A stretch of DNA of 64,000 nt from Podarcis raffonei (lineage: Eukaryota; Chordata; Lepidosauria; Squamata; Lacertidae): NCBI RefSeq assembly GCF_027172205.1, contig NC_070603.1:11220001-11284000 (forward strand), written 5' to 3'. The position numbers were made by a program, and so were the translations under genes. Shown here piece after piece: positions 21,301 to 28,912 of the stretch (the stretch's first letter is position 1; every line of letters begins with the position of its first letter). The notes beneath the pieces were generated by a model, which saw nothing but the letters and a program-made list of their open reading frames with translations, ran no database searches and was not told the origin of the DNA.

Positions 21301-22037
21301 AGACATGGGAACAGGGCCTTCAGGACACGATAACTAGCAGCCGTTTGAAGTAACCATTGGGTCTGATCTTCTGCAAACTGCAACAGGATTGCAATGGTCT
21401 CTCTGTGGGGCATAAACATTTGGTTAGCTCTGATCATCAGAGACAGGGATAAGGAGCCATGTGGAAGCTGGTAGGAGCAATTCATGAATGAGAGAAGCTA
21501 GATGACAGAGAGCAAGTTTTGAGGTGACAGCATAGGAATATAAAAAGAGCCCTGCAAGTTTGGACCAAAGGTCTGTATGTAACCCACAGTCACCAGCCCG
21601 ACGCTTTCCTGTAATTAGAGCAGTAACTGGTGGTTGAAGGCACATTGCATCTGAAGTTGGTGGCTCAAATGCCCTGGCTATCTGCTTGCAGGCTTCCCAG
21701 TTGGCCACTGTGTGAGACTGGGATGCTGGACCACATGGGCCCTTGGCCTGATCCAACAGGCTTTCCTTATGCTCTTATGGCAAAGCCATATCTTCCATTA
21801 ATATCTCTAACTCCCTTTTGAAGCCGTTGCAGATGGTGGCCACCAGCCGCCGCCAACACATCTTGTAGCACTGAGTTCCATAAGTTAATAGCACAATGAG
21901 TAGAAATAAAAGTACCTTTTTTTGTCTCCCAGTTTCAGAGGTTGACTCTGAGTTTCTGGCATTATAACTTACCGGATGGCTCGTAACCAGCTCCCGAGGA
22001 GCTGAGACACAAGACCTTTGGGCTCTGCGACCTTCAT
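6940..22037 (-). CDS. TBC-domain (Rab-GAP-like) protein gene, multi-exon
   Basis: TBC proteins stimulate GTP hydrolysis by Rab GTPases in membrane traffic. Ten minus-strand exons were assembled by eye: 19902-19974, 18807-18986, 18594-18679, 16715-16818, 14410-14477, 11867-12013, 10045-10135, 8868-8992, 7805-7952 and terminal 6940-7042. All junctions are GT-AG and keep phase. Landmarks in order: LFDKDGRLDVFRMRKLVYE, THPSERKITWKFLFGVYP, IDADVPQTDR, IGYCQGMNDFASRFLE, ENETEAFWCFVGYM and LLFCLRWLLLLFQKDL. They match the TBC blocks of TBC1D15/17/25-type proteins. The Gln finger (YCQ) is present, but the Arg finger position is Gln. The usual LWEVMWTELP region is replaced by VLEISALESE. The protein ends soon after FYVFAQ, without the usual long tail. 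5' exons are unresolved: 21973-22037 and 21286-21402 are tentative and do not splice in phase into 19974. No named ortholog is assigned. Confidence 0.85.
7215..7659. mobile_element. TA-flanked miniature element, tattttcgccctatagg family
   Basis: The ends ctgtatttttcgccctatag and tatggggcgaaaaatacgg are inverted and flanked by TA. The interior is GC-rich, with internal palindromes around gctagccgtggga and tcccacggctagc. A sister copy lies at 22808-23293. It sits in the last intron of the TBC gene. TA target sites suggest a Tc1/mariner-type mobiliser. Confidence 0.75.
7805..7952 (-). CDS. TBC gene exon, C-terminal part of TBC domain
   Basis: Acceptor ctgccaatag, donor gtaagc. In phase it reads EEPLPGPFTSVDREEITFEV then LLCIAVLIKNRRKLLQYQDV and SDFYVFAQ. 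The hydrophobic CIAVLIKNRRKLL helix resembles the late TBC helix (CCAILESEKQQIM in TBC1D15). Confidence 0.8.
8868..8992 (-). CDS. TBC gene exon, FxxRWLLxxFK block
   Basis: Acceptor tatgtcag, donor gtaagc. It reads (R)WLLLLFQKDLDHSDAVRVLE then ISALESERMNFGAWIWLTRRE. RWLLLLFQKDL is the TBC block FRWLLIRFKREF of relatives. The following segment is unlike the usual LWEVMWTELP. Confidence 0.85.
9014..9426. mobile_element. hAT non-autonomous element, interrupted by BovB
   Basis: Ends caggggtcagcaacc and ggttgcctacccctg are inverted. The interior matches the clean copy at 28297-28549 (ccacaaataacccagagatgc). No 8-bp duplication is preserved. A short BovB copy (9169-9317) interrupts it. Confidence 0.8.
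9169..9317 (+). mobile_element. BovB LINE 3' end, 5'-truncated
   Basis: It contains gatggttggatagtgttctc, the ctctggtccatggggtcacg block and a tail of aac/aaac repeats, matching 59890-60059. An 11-bp duplication, acacattctac, lies at 9158-9168 and 9318-9328. This is a small, severely 5'-truncated target-primed insertion. Confidence 0.9.
10045..10135 (-). CDS. TBC gene exon
   Basis: Acceptor ctgcacag, donor gtaaaa. It reads ICEELLKHVDPELYDHIESV then SSDKLLFCL, the helix pair before the RWLL block. Phase 1 enters and phase 2 leaves, both matching the neighbouring exons. Confidence 0.9.
10151..10496 (-). mobile_element. Sauria-type tRNA SINE
   Basis: Nearly complete minus copy with the double AAAGGT tail; the tRNA head stops at cacagcgcca. 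It lies in an intron just upstream (in transcription) of exon 10045-10135. No clear duplication is visible. Confidence 0.9.
10918..10990. mobile_element. Half of a hAT palindromic miniature element
   Basis: Contains gatgatgggaattttagtcccaaaacatctgg... and ends gtttgcctatgcctg, matching the right half of 14844-14979. The left half is absent. Confidence 0.65.
11043..11393. mobile_element. hAT non-autonomous element
   Basis: Ends cagtggcatagcgttgg and ccacgctacaccactg are inverted. An exact 8-bp duplication, CCTCCTCT, lies at 11035-11042 and 11394-11401. The 351-bp interior is GC-rich and non-coding. Confidence 0.85.
11867..12013 (-). CDS. TBC gene exon with glutamine-finger motif
   Basis: Acceptor ctcctctgcag, donor gtgaga. 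It reads (D)IGYCQGMNDFASRFLETLE, NETEAFWCFVGYMRRSAWSF and TTMGVRRKT. GYCQG holds the YxQ glutamine finger that, with an arginine finger, catalyses GTP hydrolysis in active TBC GAPs. ENETEAFWCFVGYM matches MENEVDAFWCFASYM of TBC1D15. Confidence 0.95.
12186..12437. mobile_element. Tigger-like element, divergent subfamily
   Basis: Starts cagtcatacctcgggatc and ends agaggtaccacag, between TA dinucleotides. The interior carries ggaagtaacg, cgcatgcgcag and the inverted gcgcagaagcg, as in 55135-55379. Confidence 0.75.
13271..13757 (-). mobile_element. Composite Sauria SINE with captured flank
   Basis: One unit lies between a 12-bp duplication, attgtctaaata, at 13259-13270 and 13758-13769. From the left it has a 30-bp SINE tail (13271-13300), 107 bp of miniature-element sequence (13301-13407) and then a whole minus SINE (13408-13757). 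The 107 bp plus its junction with the SINE tail are nearly the same as 45687-45797, where a SINE sits inside that miniature element. See findings. Confidence 0.85.
14410..14477 (-). CDS. TBC gene exon before the glutamine finger
   Basis: Acceptor tctccccag, donor gtgagg. It reads REGLVNLLYLREILVTYVAF HQ, equivalent to LILLHDILMTYCMYD of TBC1D15. The last base G joins AC of the next exon to give Asp before IGYCQ. Confidence 0.9.
14844..14979. mobile_element. hAT palindromic miniature element
   Basis: Starts caggcataggcaaac and ends gtttgcctatgcctg; the arms are almost fully complementary (aactcccatcatccc / gatgatgggaatt). An exact 8-bp duplication, CTCTAGCG, lies at 14836-14843 and 14980-14987. 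Confidence 0.9.
15013..15268 (-). mobile_element. Sauria-type tRNA SINE, head truncated
   Basis: The tail aaggtaaagggacccctgacc begins the copy, which continues to gcaacgggagctcat, where the tRNA-like head is missing. The linker also lacks a short piece around actttgatgttgctagg. Confidence 0.85.
16715..16818 (-). CDS. TBC gene exon with altered arginine-finger motif
   Basis: Acceptor tctttcgtcag, donor gtgaga. It reads HSLPFSHINEQQFQKALQDI then DADVPQTDRHRTFF. The TBC motif IxxDxxRT appears as I-D-A-D-V-P-Q-T, so the catalytic Arg is Gln (codon CAG). The following TDR is intact. Confidence 0.9.
16866..17112 (+). mobile_element. Short solo LTR fossil in TBC intron
   Basis: A 247-bp LTR, starting tgttatgtac and ending acttaaca. 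It has tatataagc, AATAAA and flanks ttagg / ttaag (an imperfect 5-bp duplication). Length and ends suggest a Ty3/Gypsy-like element. It is antisense to the TBC gene and 47 bp upstream of the acceptor of exon 16715-16818. No internal region adjoins it. Confidence 0.75.
18020..18148. mobile_element. hAT palindromic miniature element
   Basis: Starts cagtgtttctcaaacttggg and ends with the inverse ccaaatttgggaaacacta. The arms ctacaattcccatcat / gatgatggggattgtag pair. No clear duplication remains. Confidence 0.75.
18271..18336. repeat. (AAT)n microsatellite
   Basis: About twenty AAT units with one interruption (aatagtaat), adjoining the 3' end of a minus-strand L2-like fragment. It probably grew from that element's tail. 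Confidence 0.95.
18337..18452 (-). mobile_element. L2-like LINE 3' end
   Basis: ttataccccgcccatctggc...ctagccactctgggcggcttcc...cttccctaaacagg is the reverse complement of the 3' end of the L2-like copy at 33780-33895. Confidence 0.75.
18594..18679 (-). CDS. TBC gene exon, linker region
   Basis: Acceptor ctcctatag, donor gtgaga. It reads (L)ELSLAIQRHDEQWREAETA then SPPTDIFDE. This acidic linker sits between the first TBC block and the IxxD motif. Phase agrees on both sides. Confidence 0.8.
18807..18986 (-). CDS. TBC gene exon, start of TBC domain
   Basis: Acceptor cttttcttag, donor gtaagt. It reads THPSERKITWKFLFGVYPEK, STTEERKELDQQMSSQYRWM, KRSWKQRFPWAAVMRVHSD. This is the opening TBC block (LRKQAWKFLLGYFPWDSTKEER in TBC1D15). 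Confidence 0.95.
19459..19818 (-). mobile_element. Sauria-type tRNA SINE, tccgcagaca variant
   Basis: Full minus copy with gtttgtccgcagacagttttt in place of the usual gcgtacagc, a feature shared with 43911-44274. Near-identical flanks (cccctgggctaaa / cccctggggctaaa) are its duplication. Confidence 0.9.
19902..19974 (-). CDS. TBC gene exon, pre-TBC segment
   Basis: Acceptor ctgccctctcag, donor gtagcc. It reads SIYTLFDKDGRLDVFRMRKL VYER, the usual (F)DxEGRL...LRxxVFxGG lead-in. Final G plus GC of the next exon makes Gly before THPSERK. Confidence 0.9.
20233..20461. mobile_element. Tigger-like palindromic element
   Basis: Begins with the gtggtacctcgggtta terminus and ends with the inverse taacctgaggtaccactg; the right end is followed by TA and the left preceded by TA. 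The interior taaagtggtgcttcaggttaa occurs in all full copies in the window. Confidence 0.85.
20720..20959. mobile_element. Tigger-like element, divergent subfamily
   Basis: Starts cagttgtaccttggaaggcg and ends aaggtacgactg, flanked by TA. The interior (gttcggcttctgaaaatcg, gcagccaatag) differs from the common family. Confidence 0.75.
21286..21402 (-). CDS. Tentative 5' exon of TBC gene
   Basis: Acceptor tatgccccacag, donor gtcaga. Joined in phase to the tentative exon 21973-22037 it reads RETIAILLQFAEDQTQWLLQ then TAASYRVLKALFPCLESFA. Its 3' phase does not fit exon 19902-19974, so either another exon lies between or the call is wrong. Confidence 0.3.
21973..22037 (-). CDS. Tentative first coding exon of TBC gene
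   Basis: A good donor (ccatccg then gtaagt) follows MKVAEPKGLVSQLLGSWLRA I. The start chosen is the last in-frame ATG; an earlier one lies at 22074-22076 (MNSPHAYGAGRQG). There is no CpG-island-like promoter beside it. Confidence 0.35.
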
Positions 22038-22201
22038 TCCCTGCCTCCCGGCGCCATAGGCATGGGGGCTATTCATGGATACAGGTGCACATGGCCCAGG
22101 ATGGTCTCCTTGCCTGTTTACCTGCCTCCCTGGGCACCTCTGCCTGCTGACGGCATTGTGGAACCCCTGTGACCTCATAATGGCTCTTTGTGCTGCTAGA
22201 C

Positions 22202-22330
22202 CAGTGATGGCCAAACTTGGCCCTCCAGCTGTTTTGGGACTACAACTCCCATCATCCCTAGCTAACAGGACCAGTGGTGATGGGAACTATAGTCCCAAAA
22301 CAGCTGGAGGGCCAAGTTTGGCCATCACTG
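22202..22330. mobile_element. hAT palindromic miniature element
   Basis: Starts cagtgatggccaaacttggc and ends ccaagtttggccatcactg. An exact 8-bp duplication, TGCTAGAC, lies at 22194-22201 and 22331-22338. Complementary arms suggest a strong hairpin. Confidence 0.95.
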
Positions 22331-24064
22331 TGCTAGACTCTGGACTCAGCTATATTGTCAAAGAAAAAGCGCATAACAGTATATGCGTTGTTTATGCATT
22401 CTAATGCTGTGACACCAGATGGCGCTGTGTAGTTCCATTTTTGCTAACCCGATTTCCCATACAAAGTTTGCAGAGCATTTAACGGAAACTTATTTGATGT
22501 GTCTAGATCCAGCCTCTGTAGCCTTTCCACTTGCCCTGTTTTATAGCCGCCTGACCGGGCTTCTCGCTTGCTGCTCCCTTGTTTTGTTTAAAGGGAGATG
22601 AAAAGGAGGCAAAGGGAGGAGGTAAGAAGGGTTGGAGTGCGCTGGGACAAAGAGGGATCTGGGAATCGGCTAACAGGGAGACATGAGTGAGGACATGAGT
22701 GAGGAAACTCTGGCCTTCCAAATGTTGAACTACAACTCGACATCAGCTCCAGCATGTATGGCCAATGGCCAGGGATGATGGTGTATGGGCAATCTTTCTG
22801 GAAGATACCGTATTTTTCACCCTATAGGATGCACTTTTCCCCTCCAAAAATGAAGGGGAAATGTGTGTGCGTCCTTGGGGCAGATGCAGGCTTTTGCTGA
22901 AGCCTAGAGAGTGAGGGGGGTCGGTGCGCACAGACCCTTCTTGCTCTCCAGGCTTCAGGAAGCTATCCGCTAGCCGTGGGAGACGCAGCTCTCCCACGGC
23001 TAGCGGAGAGCTTGCCTGCACCCAGAAGCTTGGGGCGCGCTGAGCTCAGCACGCCCCAGGCTTCGGGCTTTGCGCAGCTCTCCGCTAGCCGTGGAAGAGC
23101 TGCACGAAGTAGCGCAGCTCTCCCACGGCTTGCGGATAGCAGCCTGTTCTGGGGGCTGGGGTCGGGGGAAGCTCGGGCTTCCCCCGCCCCAGCCCCGCAC
23201 CTGGGGGGGAAATAATTTCCCCCCCTTTATTTCCCCCCCAAAAAACTAGGTGCGTCCTGTGGGCCAGTGCGTCCTATGGGGCGAAAAATACGGTAATTGT
23301 AATTTCCAGGAGTTAGTTGATCTAGCATGGTCATCTCTTCCTGCCTCTGTTTACTTCCCCTCTCTATCTCTTGTTAAAGTTCTTTGATGGCTGAGAGCAG
23401 CCTTTAATGTATAATCTGCTGGAAGGAAGACGCAATAGTGATGGGTACTTTCTGACCTTCTTTGATGTAGAAGCATTGGGAAGAGGGTGATTAATGAATG
23501 ACCTGCACATAGGCAGTTGGGCAAGCCATACAGGCTAGCTATCAATAATCTATAAATCAGATGGTTTTTGGGCCGAGTGCTGAGAACCTCGTGCACAGAC
23601 TGTTGGCCGTGGGGCTGTTGAAAAATTGAGACTACCTGGGGGAGTCACTTCACCACTTCTTGAGGGCTTCCCAGTGGCAGATTGAAGGGTTGCTTGGTAA
23701 TGTATATATTGCTTGCTGTTTAGAATAAAATCACTAATCTTCTCACTCACTTGTGTTTGGGCGTTGTAGTTCAGCAGCATCTGGAGGGCCAAAGGTTCCC
23801 CATACCCAATCTAGGGTGGCCCAGATTTTAGTGGCTCATCTTTGACTGACTAGTCTCACAATGCGGCAACTGGATTGTGGGGCAACTGGATTGTGATGCT
23901 GTAGCCTATGCTGCGGTTGCTCAGTTCACAATAGGCCATTCCAGCAGCTCATCTTGAGCCCATGTGCACAACTGCTCTGTTTGTCATCCCAGGGCTCTGC
24001 TTATGCTTATAGCAGGTGCTTGCTGTGGTGAACATCAGGAGAGGTTTTGCCAGTCACCACAGGG
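22331..24064. other. Intergenic block around a TA-flanked element
   Basis: Apart from the element at 22808-23293 and a half hAT miniature end at about 23760-23805 (agttcagcagcatctggagg), nothing is recognised. This would be promoter-proximal if the tentative first exon at 22037 is right, but no CpG island outside the repeat is evident. Confidence 0.4.
22808..23293. mobile_element. TA-flanked miniature element, second copy
   Basis: Ends ccgtatttttcaccctatag and atggggcgaaaaatacgg, between TA. It aligns to 7215-7659 through most of its length, including the gctagccgtgggagacgcag palindrome, but has extra GC-rich sequence (about 23075-23115). Confidence 0.85.
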
Positions 24065-24076
24065 CTCTTCATTATA

Positions 24077-24428
24077 AAGGTAAAGGGACCCCTGACCATT
24101 AGGTCCAGTCGTGGCCAACTCTGGGGTTGCGCGCTCATCTCACTTTATTGGCCAAGGGAGCCAGCGTACAGCTTCCGGGTCATGTGGCCAGCATGACTAA
24201 GCCACTTCTGGCGAACCAGAGCAGCGCACGGAAACGCCGTTTACCTTCCCGCCGGAACAGTACCTATTTATCTACTTGCACTTTGACGTGCTTTTGAACT
24301 GCTAGGTTGGCAGGAGCAGGGACCGAGCAACAGGAGCTCACCCCGTTGTGGGGATTCGAACCGCTGACCTTCTGATCGGCAAGCCCTAGGCTCTGTGGTT
24401 TAACCCACAGCGCCACCCGCGTCCCTAC
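24077..24428 (-). mobile_element. Sauria-type tRNA SINE, full length
   Basis: Complete minus copy. The 12-bp duplication ctcttcattata lies at 24065-24076 and 24429-24440. Confidence 0.95.
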
Positions 24429-25087
24429 CTCTTCATTATAGGGCAAGCCTAAAGTAGGACAAGTTTCAAAACACACACGCAAGGCAAATTATCCCGTTGC
24501 CATAACAAAGCAGAGCAGAATTGCATTAAAAAGGCCTGTTGCCAGCAAGGATGGTCTTCTGTACAGCTCCTTGGTGTGGGTGTGTCAGTCAAGTTGCTCT
24601 CCGTGGATTAGGCGGAACATGCCTGCCTGCCTCTTGGTGGGGCACATAATAGGGGAAGATGTGCTCATGGTCTTCCAAGAGCCTGAAAGGCTGTCAGTGC
24701 GGAAGATGGAGCAGACTGCAAATCTGTTGGTTGGATGGCAGGGCTAGAACCAGCACTGAAGCAGAATTCAGCTGAACATCCAGAGAGGCTTCATTGTGGT
24801 AAGAAATAGCCTGCATTGTTGAAAGGTGGTTGCGCTCTTAGTTTTGCGGAAGCAATAGAGCAGAGGCTGTGCGGAGACATCTGTCAACTGCGGTTGCTTC
24901 CTGCATTGCAGATTCTGCACTGAAGAGAAGGTTTGGGTGAGTTAGCCGTCAACCCTGCGATTCCTCCTTACCTTTGGTGATACTCTTCCCCTTGCCTCTC
25001 GCTCTGGGTCCCAACTACAACCACCTGCCAGCGAGGGAACATAGCATGCAGGTGCGATAGGAATTTATGGTCTTAGAGATACGGTAA

Positions 25088-25679
25088 TGTTCATAAGTGT
25101 ACCAACCAAGCACGTGCATAGATCAGCAAGGAAGGCCAACCTGGAACCATTTTGATTCCTAAACTGACCAAATGTTTTCTCTGCAAGGTCAAAGTGGCAA
25201 ACCTCCCCATTGTCTCTTTCCTCACAAATCCTGTCTTAAGGGCACATTTAAGATATCAAGTAACCTGCCAGACAGGAGATAAACAACGACAGGAGAAAAA
25301 CAACATTCAAATTTCTGTTTTAAGACCGCCTTTTCTGTGATGTAGGTATGATGTATCTGAGGGGTGGTCTTAGGTTACACCCCTTCTGTGATGTATGTAT
25401 GATGTTTCTGGGGGTGGTCTTGATCTACAGGGTGGCAATTTCAAAAGTCTTTATAAGGCCTTGCACGCCATTTTTCTGGGTTCCTCTTTCTCTCCTGTGG
25501 GTGAGGGGAGCACCCTGTTGCAACAGATCAATAAAGATCAAGCTTACTAGCTGCTTTGCTTCTCAATATTCTCTGGCTGGCCTCTGTTATTTTCTCACAC
25601 CAACAGGGAACCTATGTAAGGACTCTATATGGGCTCTTGGATACCCGATAAGGGAAAAGGGCAATTTTTGTTTACAACA
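25088..25679 (+). mobile_element. Solo LTR fossil, family shared with 41122-41988
   Basis: Begins tgttcataagtgtaccaacc, has ctttataaggcc and caataaagatcaagc, then ttgcttctcaatattctctgg. Similarity to the inverted copy at 41122-41988 runs to gtttacaaca, which sets the right edge. The ends are approximate and no clean duplication was found. No internal genes adjoin it. Confidence 0.65.
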
Positions 25680-26929
25680 CAGGGATCCTCCACCTCGTCC
25701 TCCCACCCCTTCCTTCTCTTCCTCGCTCTTCTCATGGCTCGCTTCCTTGGCTGGCAAATAAGGAGCAAAAGCAAGGAGAAGGAGTAGCAAGGCCGGGCGC
25801 CACTTGGGGAAGGATCCTTGCCTGAGAGGCTTTGGACAACTGCTGCCTGCCAGAGTAGATGATACTGGGTTAGATGGACTAGTGCCTTAATTCAAAGCAG
25901 GGACTGCAGGGCAAAAGCTTTTCAGCTTCCCTCTCCACCCTCCTCTCTCCTCTGTCATTGCACCACTACTTCTTCCACAATTTGCAATGCACTCCTTTTC
26001 CTTTCCAAGCTTTGTGGTTTGAGGTCACTGGTTAGATATTTGGAGAGACAATGCATTAGTTAATTCCGCATTCAGCCGCTGAGTTCATTAGTGCTTATTG
26101 CCTGGGGCTGGGGAAAGCGTGCTTCAGCAAAAGTGGGAAGCATTTTCTTGCTAGCAGACTGCTCTTTAAAAGAAGAAGTCCGTTTCCTGAGTGCATGGTT
26201 TGTGTGCATGTTTGTGGTATGTTTGTGCCGGAGTTCAGGGAAATTGCAGGGGGCATGAATGAATGTAACAAGCTAATAGGAAATAACTGACTGGAATCCC
26301 CAGAAATTCCTGAATGGGAATTTGTGGTTGTGTCTTGAGTTGGATCACCACGGGGGAAATTATTTTGGGCAAGCATGCAGAGGAGATGAACACAAATAAC
26401 AGGGAAAGGCAGTAGCTCAGTGGGCAGAGCATGTGGTTTGCATACAAACTTCAGTCCCCTACATCTCCTACAACAACATCGTTGTTAAGTGTGAACAAAG
26501 GAAGACAGTTCCAGATAAAGTGGCGTATTGTGGAGCAACCTGTGGTTGCATTTGGGAGATGGTGGGCTGTGTGTACACGCCATACATTTAACAGACATGA
26601 CTTTCCTCAAGGAAACTGTAGTTTACCCCTCACTGAGCGCCAATGCCCAACACTCTTCACAAACTGCAGTTCCCAGGATTATTTGGGGGACAGTCATGCA
26701 CATTAAATGTGCTTTAAATGTATGGGGTGTGCAGCGTATATCTTGGGTGCAGCTGGAGGTTAGAAGGGGTCACTGATTACTGAGGTGGTAGCTGTGCTCC
26801 ACCCGAGACATTCTTGAGGTGAAATAGTTAATGGTGCTGATATGTGTGAGAGAAAGAGAGAGAGGTGCTGGTGAAGGAGGAACAGGGCAGGACCAAGAGA
26901 TGCTACTGCCTAAGGCTAAGACTAGGATG
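25680..26929. other. Intergenic block with SINE and miniature fragments
   Basis: About 25835-25890 (ctgctgcctgccagagtag...actgggttagatgg) is the body of an old tRNA SINE. About 26405-26460 (agtgggcagagcatgtgg) is a tRNA-like SINE head. About 26570-26735 is a miniature element (catacattta...aaatgtatggggtg). No exon is seen. Confidence 0.5.
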
Positions 26930-27853
26930 CATAGTTGTCAACAGTCCCTTATTTGGTGGGAAACTCCCTTATCCCAGCGCCGTGTCCCGCTGCTGTCCCT
27001 TACTGATGATGTCCCTTAAATTTCCCGGGTTTCAAAGGAAGCAGCTCCTCTCCCTCCCTGCCTGCTGGCCAGGGAGGGAGGCTCCAACTGTGTTGCTTGG
27101 CTGCCCGCCCTGCCCCCCTCCAGCCTCCTCTCACCAGCCTCGGCCCCGGGAGCCCCTCCCCGCCGGGACTGGCGGGAGCCTCAGGCCCTTCTGCCGCCAT
27201 CCTCCTTGCGGCCACCAAACTGAGCGTCTCTGCCTGGGGCCTCCCCTCTGCCTGCCGCTGCCGCTCCCGCTAGGTCGTACTGCGGCTGCGCCACCAAAGG
27301 ACCCAGATAAGATGGGCAACCTGGCGCGGCCTATGAATTGCTGAGGAGCCTTGAGAGGAGAGCAAGGGCAGCCATAGAGAAAGCAGTTCAGAGAGAGGCG
27401 GCGGCGGCGGAGGCGCGGGCAGGTGTTCCAAGGGCTAACCATAGAGGGAGAAAGAGGAGGAAGGACCGCAAGCGCTTCTCCCATAGATTTGTAGTGGTAG
27501 ACTAGCATAGATGGTCTGATCTGCGGGTTTATTTCCCCCCCTTCCTCCTGCCCCACCTTATGGAACTGAGAGCTGCAGATGGAGCACGAGAGAAAAGATA
27601 CAGAACTGCAGCAGCATCTTCGTAGCTTGGACTTCGTTTTGCGCGAAAAGTGGTTGCTGCTTGTAGTTATTTAATTGCAGTGGTTCATCGGCTGGTGTCT
27701 TGAGCAGCAACTTCTGGAAACGAAGGGCTAAAAACCGGCGCTGCTCTCCCAAATTATCTGGTCCCTTTTAACTTTGTATTTCAGCTGGTTGACTAAAATC
27801 CCTTATTTTGGCTGCTGATCCCTTATTTTCAAATCTGTAAGTTGACAGCTATG
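26930..27853. mobile_element. hAT element with GC-rich gene-like cargo
   Basis: Ends catagttgtcaacagtccc and the inverse gtaagttgacagctatg; an exact 8-bp duplication, CTAGGATG, lies at 26922-26929 and 27854-27861. Subterminal repeats cccttattt recur at both ends. The 924-bp element has no transposase frame. Its interior (about 27040-27500) is strongly GC-rich with cggcggcggcggaggcgcgg, like a mammal- or reptile-type 5' exon or CpG island. Confidence 0.9.
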
Positions 27854-27959
27854 CTAGGATGCCCTTTCCCATGCGGTTTCATGTAGAGAAGCTGCCTTGA
27901 CTGGCACTTCAATCTGACTTCAGTACTGGCAAGGAGACAGTGTCTGGCCCCTCACCTGA

Positions 27960-28145
27960 AGGCAGCCTGCTATCCCACTGGTAGAGCATTTGCCTTGCAT
28001 GCTGGACATCCCAAGTTGAACCCCCAGCATCTCCAGATTGCGCTGGGAGGCACTTCTGTTTGAAAACCTGGACAGCTGCTGCCAGTCAGTGTAGACAGTA
28101 CTGAGTCAGATAGGCTTGTGGTCTCAGCATGTGGTAGGTTCCTAT
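27960..28145 (+). mobile_element. tRNA-derived SINE (non-Sauria type)
   Basis: The head ggtagagcatttgccttgcatg with a B-box-like gttgaaccccc is followed by ctgctgccagtcagtgtag and actgagtcagataggc. This is a widespread older squamate SINE, also present as fragments at about 1250, 1990-2080, 25840, 26410 and 63210-63393. Confidence 0.7.
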
Positions 28146-28296
28146 GCATTCTCAACACCTCACTCCATTCCCTGACCCAGAGGCAGCTGCCTCACTCTGC
28201 CTCATGGTAGGCCCAGCTTTGTAGAGTCTTACCTAGCAAGAAACTGGACTACTGTAATGCAAAATAAGCGAGGCTGCTCTTGAAGATGGTCCAGAC

Positions 28297-28549
28297 CAGG
28301 GGTCAGCAACCTTTAGCAGCCATGGGAAGGTCCACCGTCCCTCAGACCACGTGGTGGGCCGGACTATATTTTGGAAAAAATAATAATGATCGAATTCCTA
28401 TGCCCCACAAATAACCCAGAGATGCATTTTAAATAAAAGTACACATTCTACTCATGTAAAAACATGCTGATTCCTGGACTGTCCGCGGGCCGGATTGAGA
28501 AGGCAAATGGGCCGCATCCGGCCCACGGGCCTTAGGTTGCCTATCCGTG
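28297..28549. mobile_element. hAT non-autonomous element
   Basis: Ends caggggtcagcaacc and ggttgcctatccgtg; an exact 8-bp duplication, GTCCAGAC, lies at 28289-28296 and 28550-28557. It is the uninterrupted sister of 9014-9426. Confidence 0.9.
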
Positions 28550-28639
28550 GTCCAGACTCTGCAGGTAGAGTGCGGCTGGTAAGTGAGGCGGCCTGATAGG
28601 GCCATGTGCTGCCACAGGTCTTGAAAACATCATGCTGGC

Positions 28640-28905
28640 TGCCACTGAATTACTAAACCCAATGCAAGGTGTTCATAATAGTGTCATATAAAGCCTTAAA
28701 TGGTTTGGGACCCAAGTCCCTTAAACAGCACCTTCCTTATATGACCCCAGAGAAGGCATCTGAAAGTAGCCCTGTATAATAGCGAAGATTCTTTTTAATG
28801 TTTAATGTTTTATTATGTTTTTATATGTTGGAAGCTACCACGAGTGGCTGAGGCACCCGGTCAGGTGGGCAGGGTACAAATAAAAAAATTGATGTTGATG
28901 TTGAT
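28640..28905 (+). mobile_element. L2-like LINE 3' fragment
   Basis: ataaagccttaaatggtttggg is the decayed KALNGLG motif; it continues to tggaagctaccacgagtggc and ggtgggcagggtacaaataa, followed by gatgtt repeats. It aligns with 33520-33890. Confidence 0.75.
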
Positions 28906-28912
28906 GATGGAA

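Noticed and set aside
24972-25024. Possible extra 5' exon of the TBC gene (reads VVVVGTQSERQGEEYHQ, donor gtaagg)
   Set aside because: The splice signals look fair, but it does not join in phase to the next tentative exon and matches no known N-terminus. Left out until transcripts are seen.
27000-27556. Proline/alanine-rich open frames on both strands
   Set aside because: They lie inside the hAT element in CG-rich sequence, where long frames arise by composition. No splice-bounded or domain-like pattern is present.
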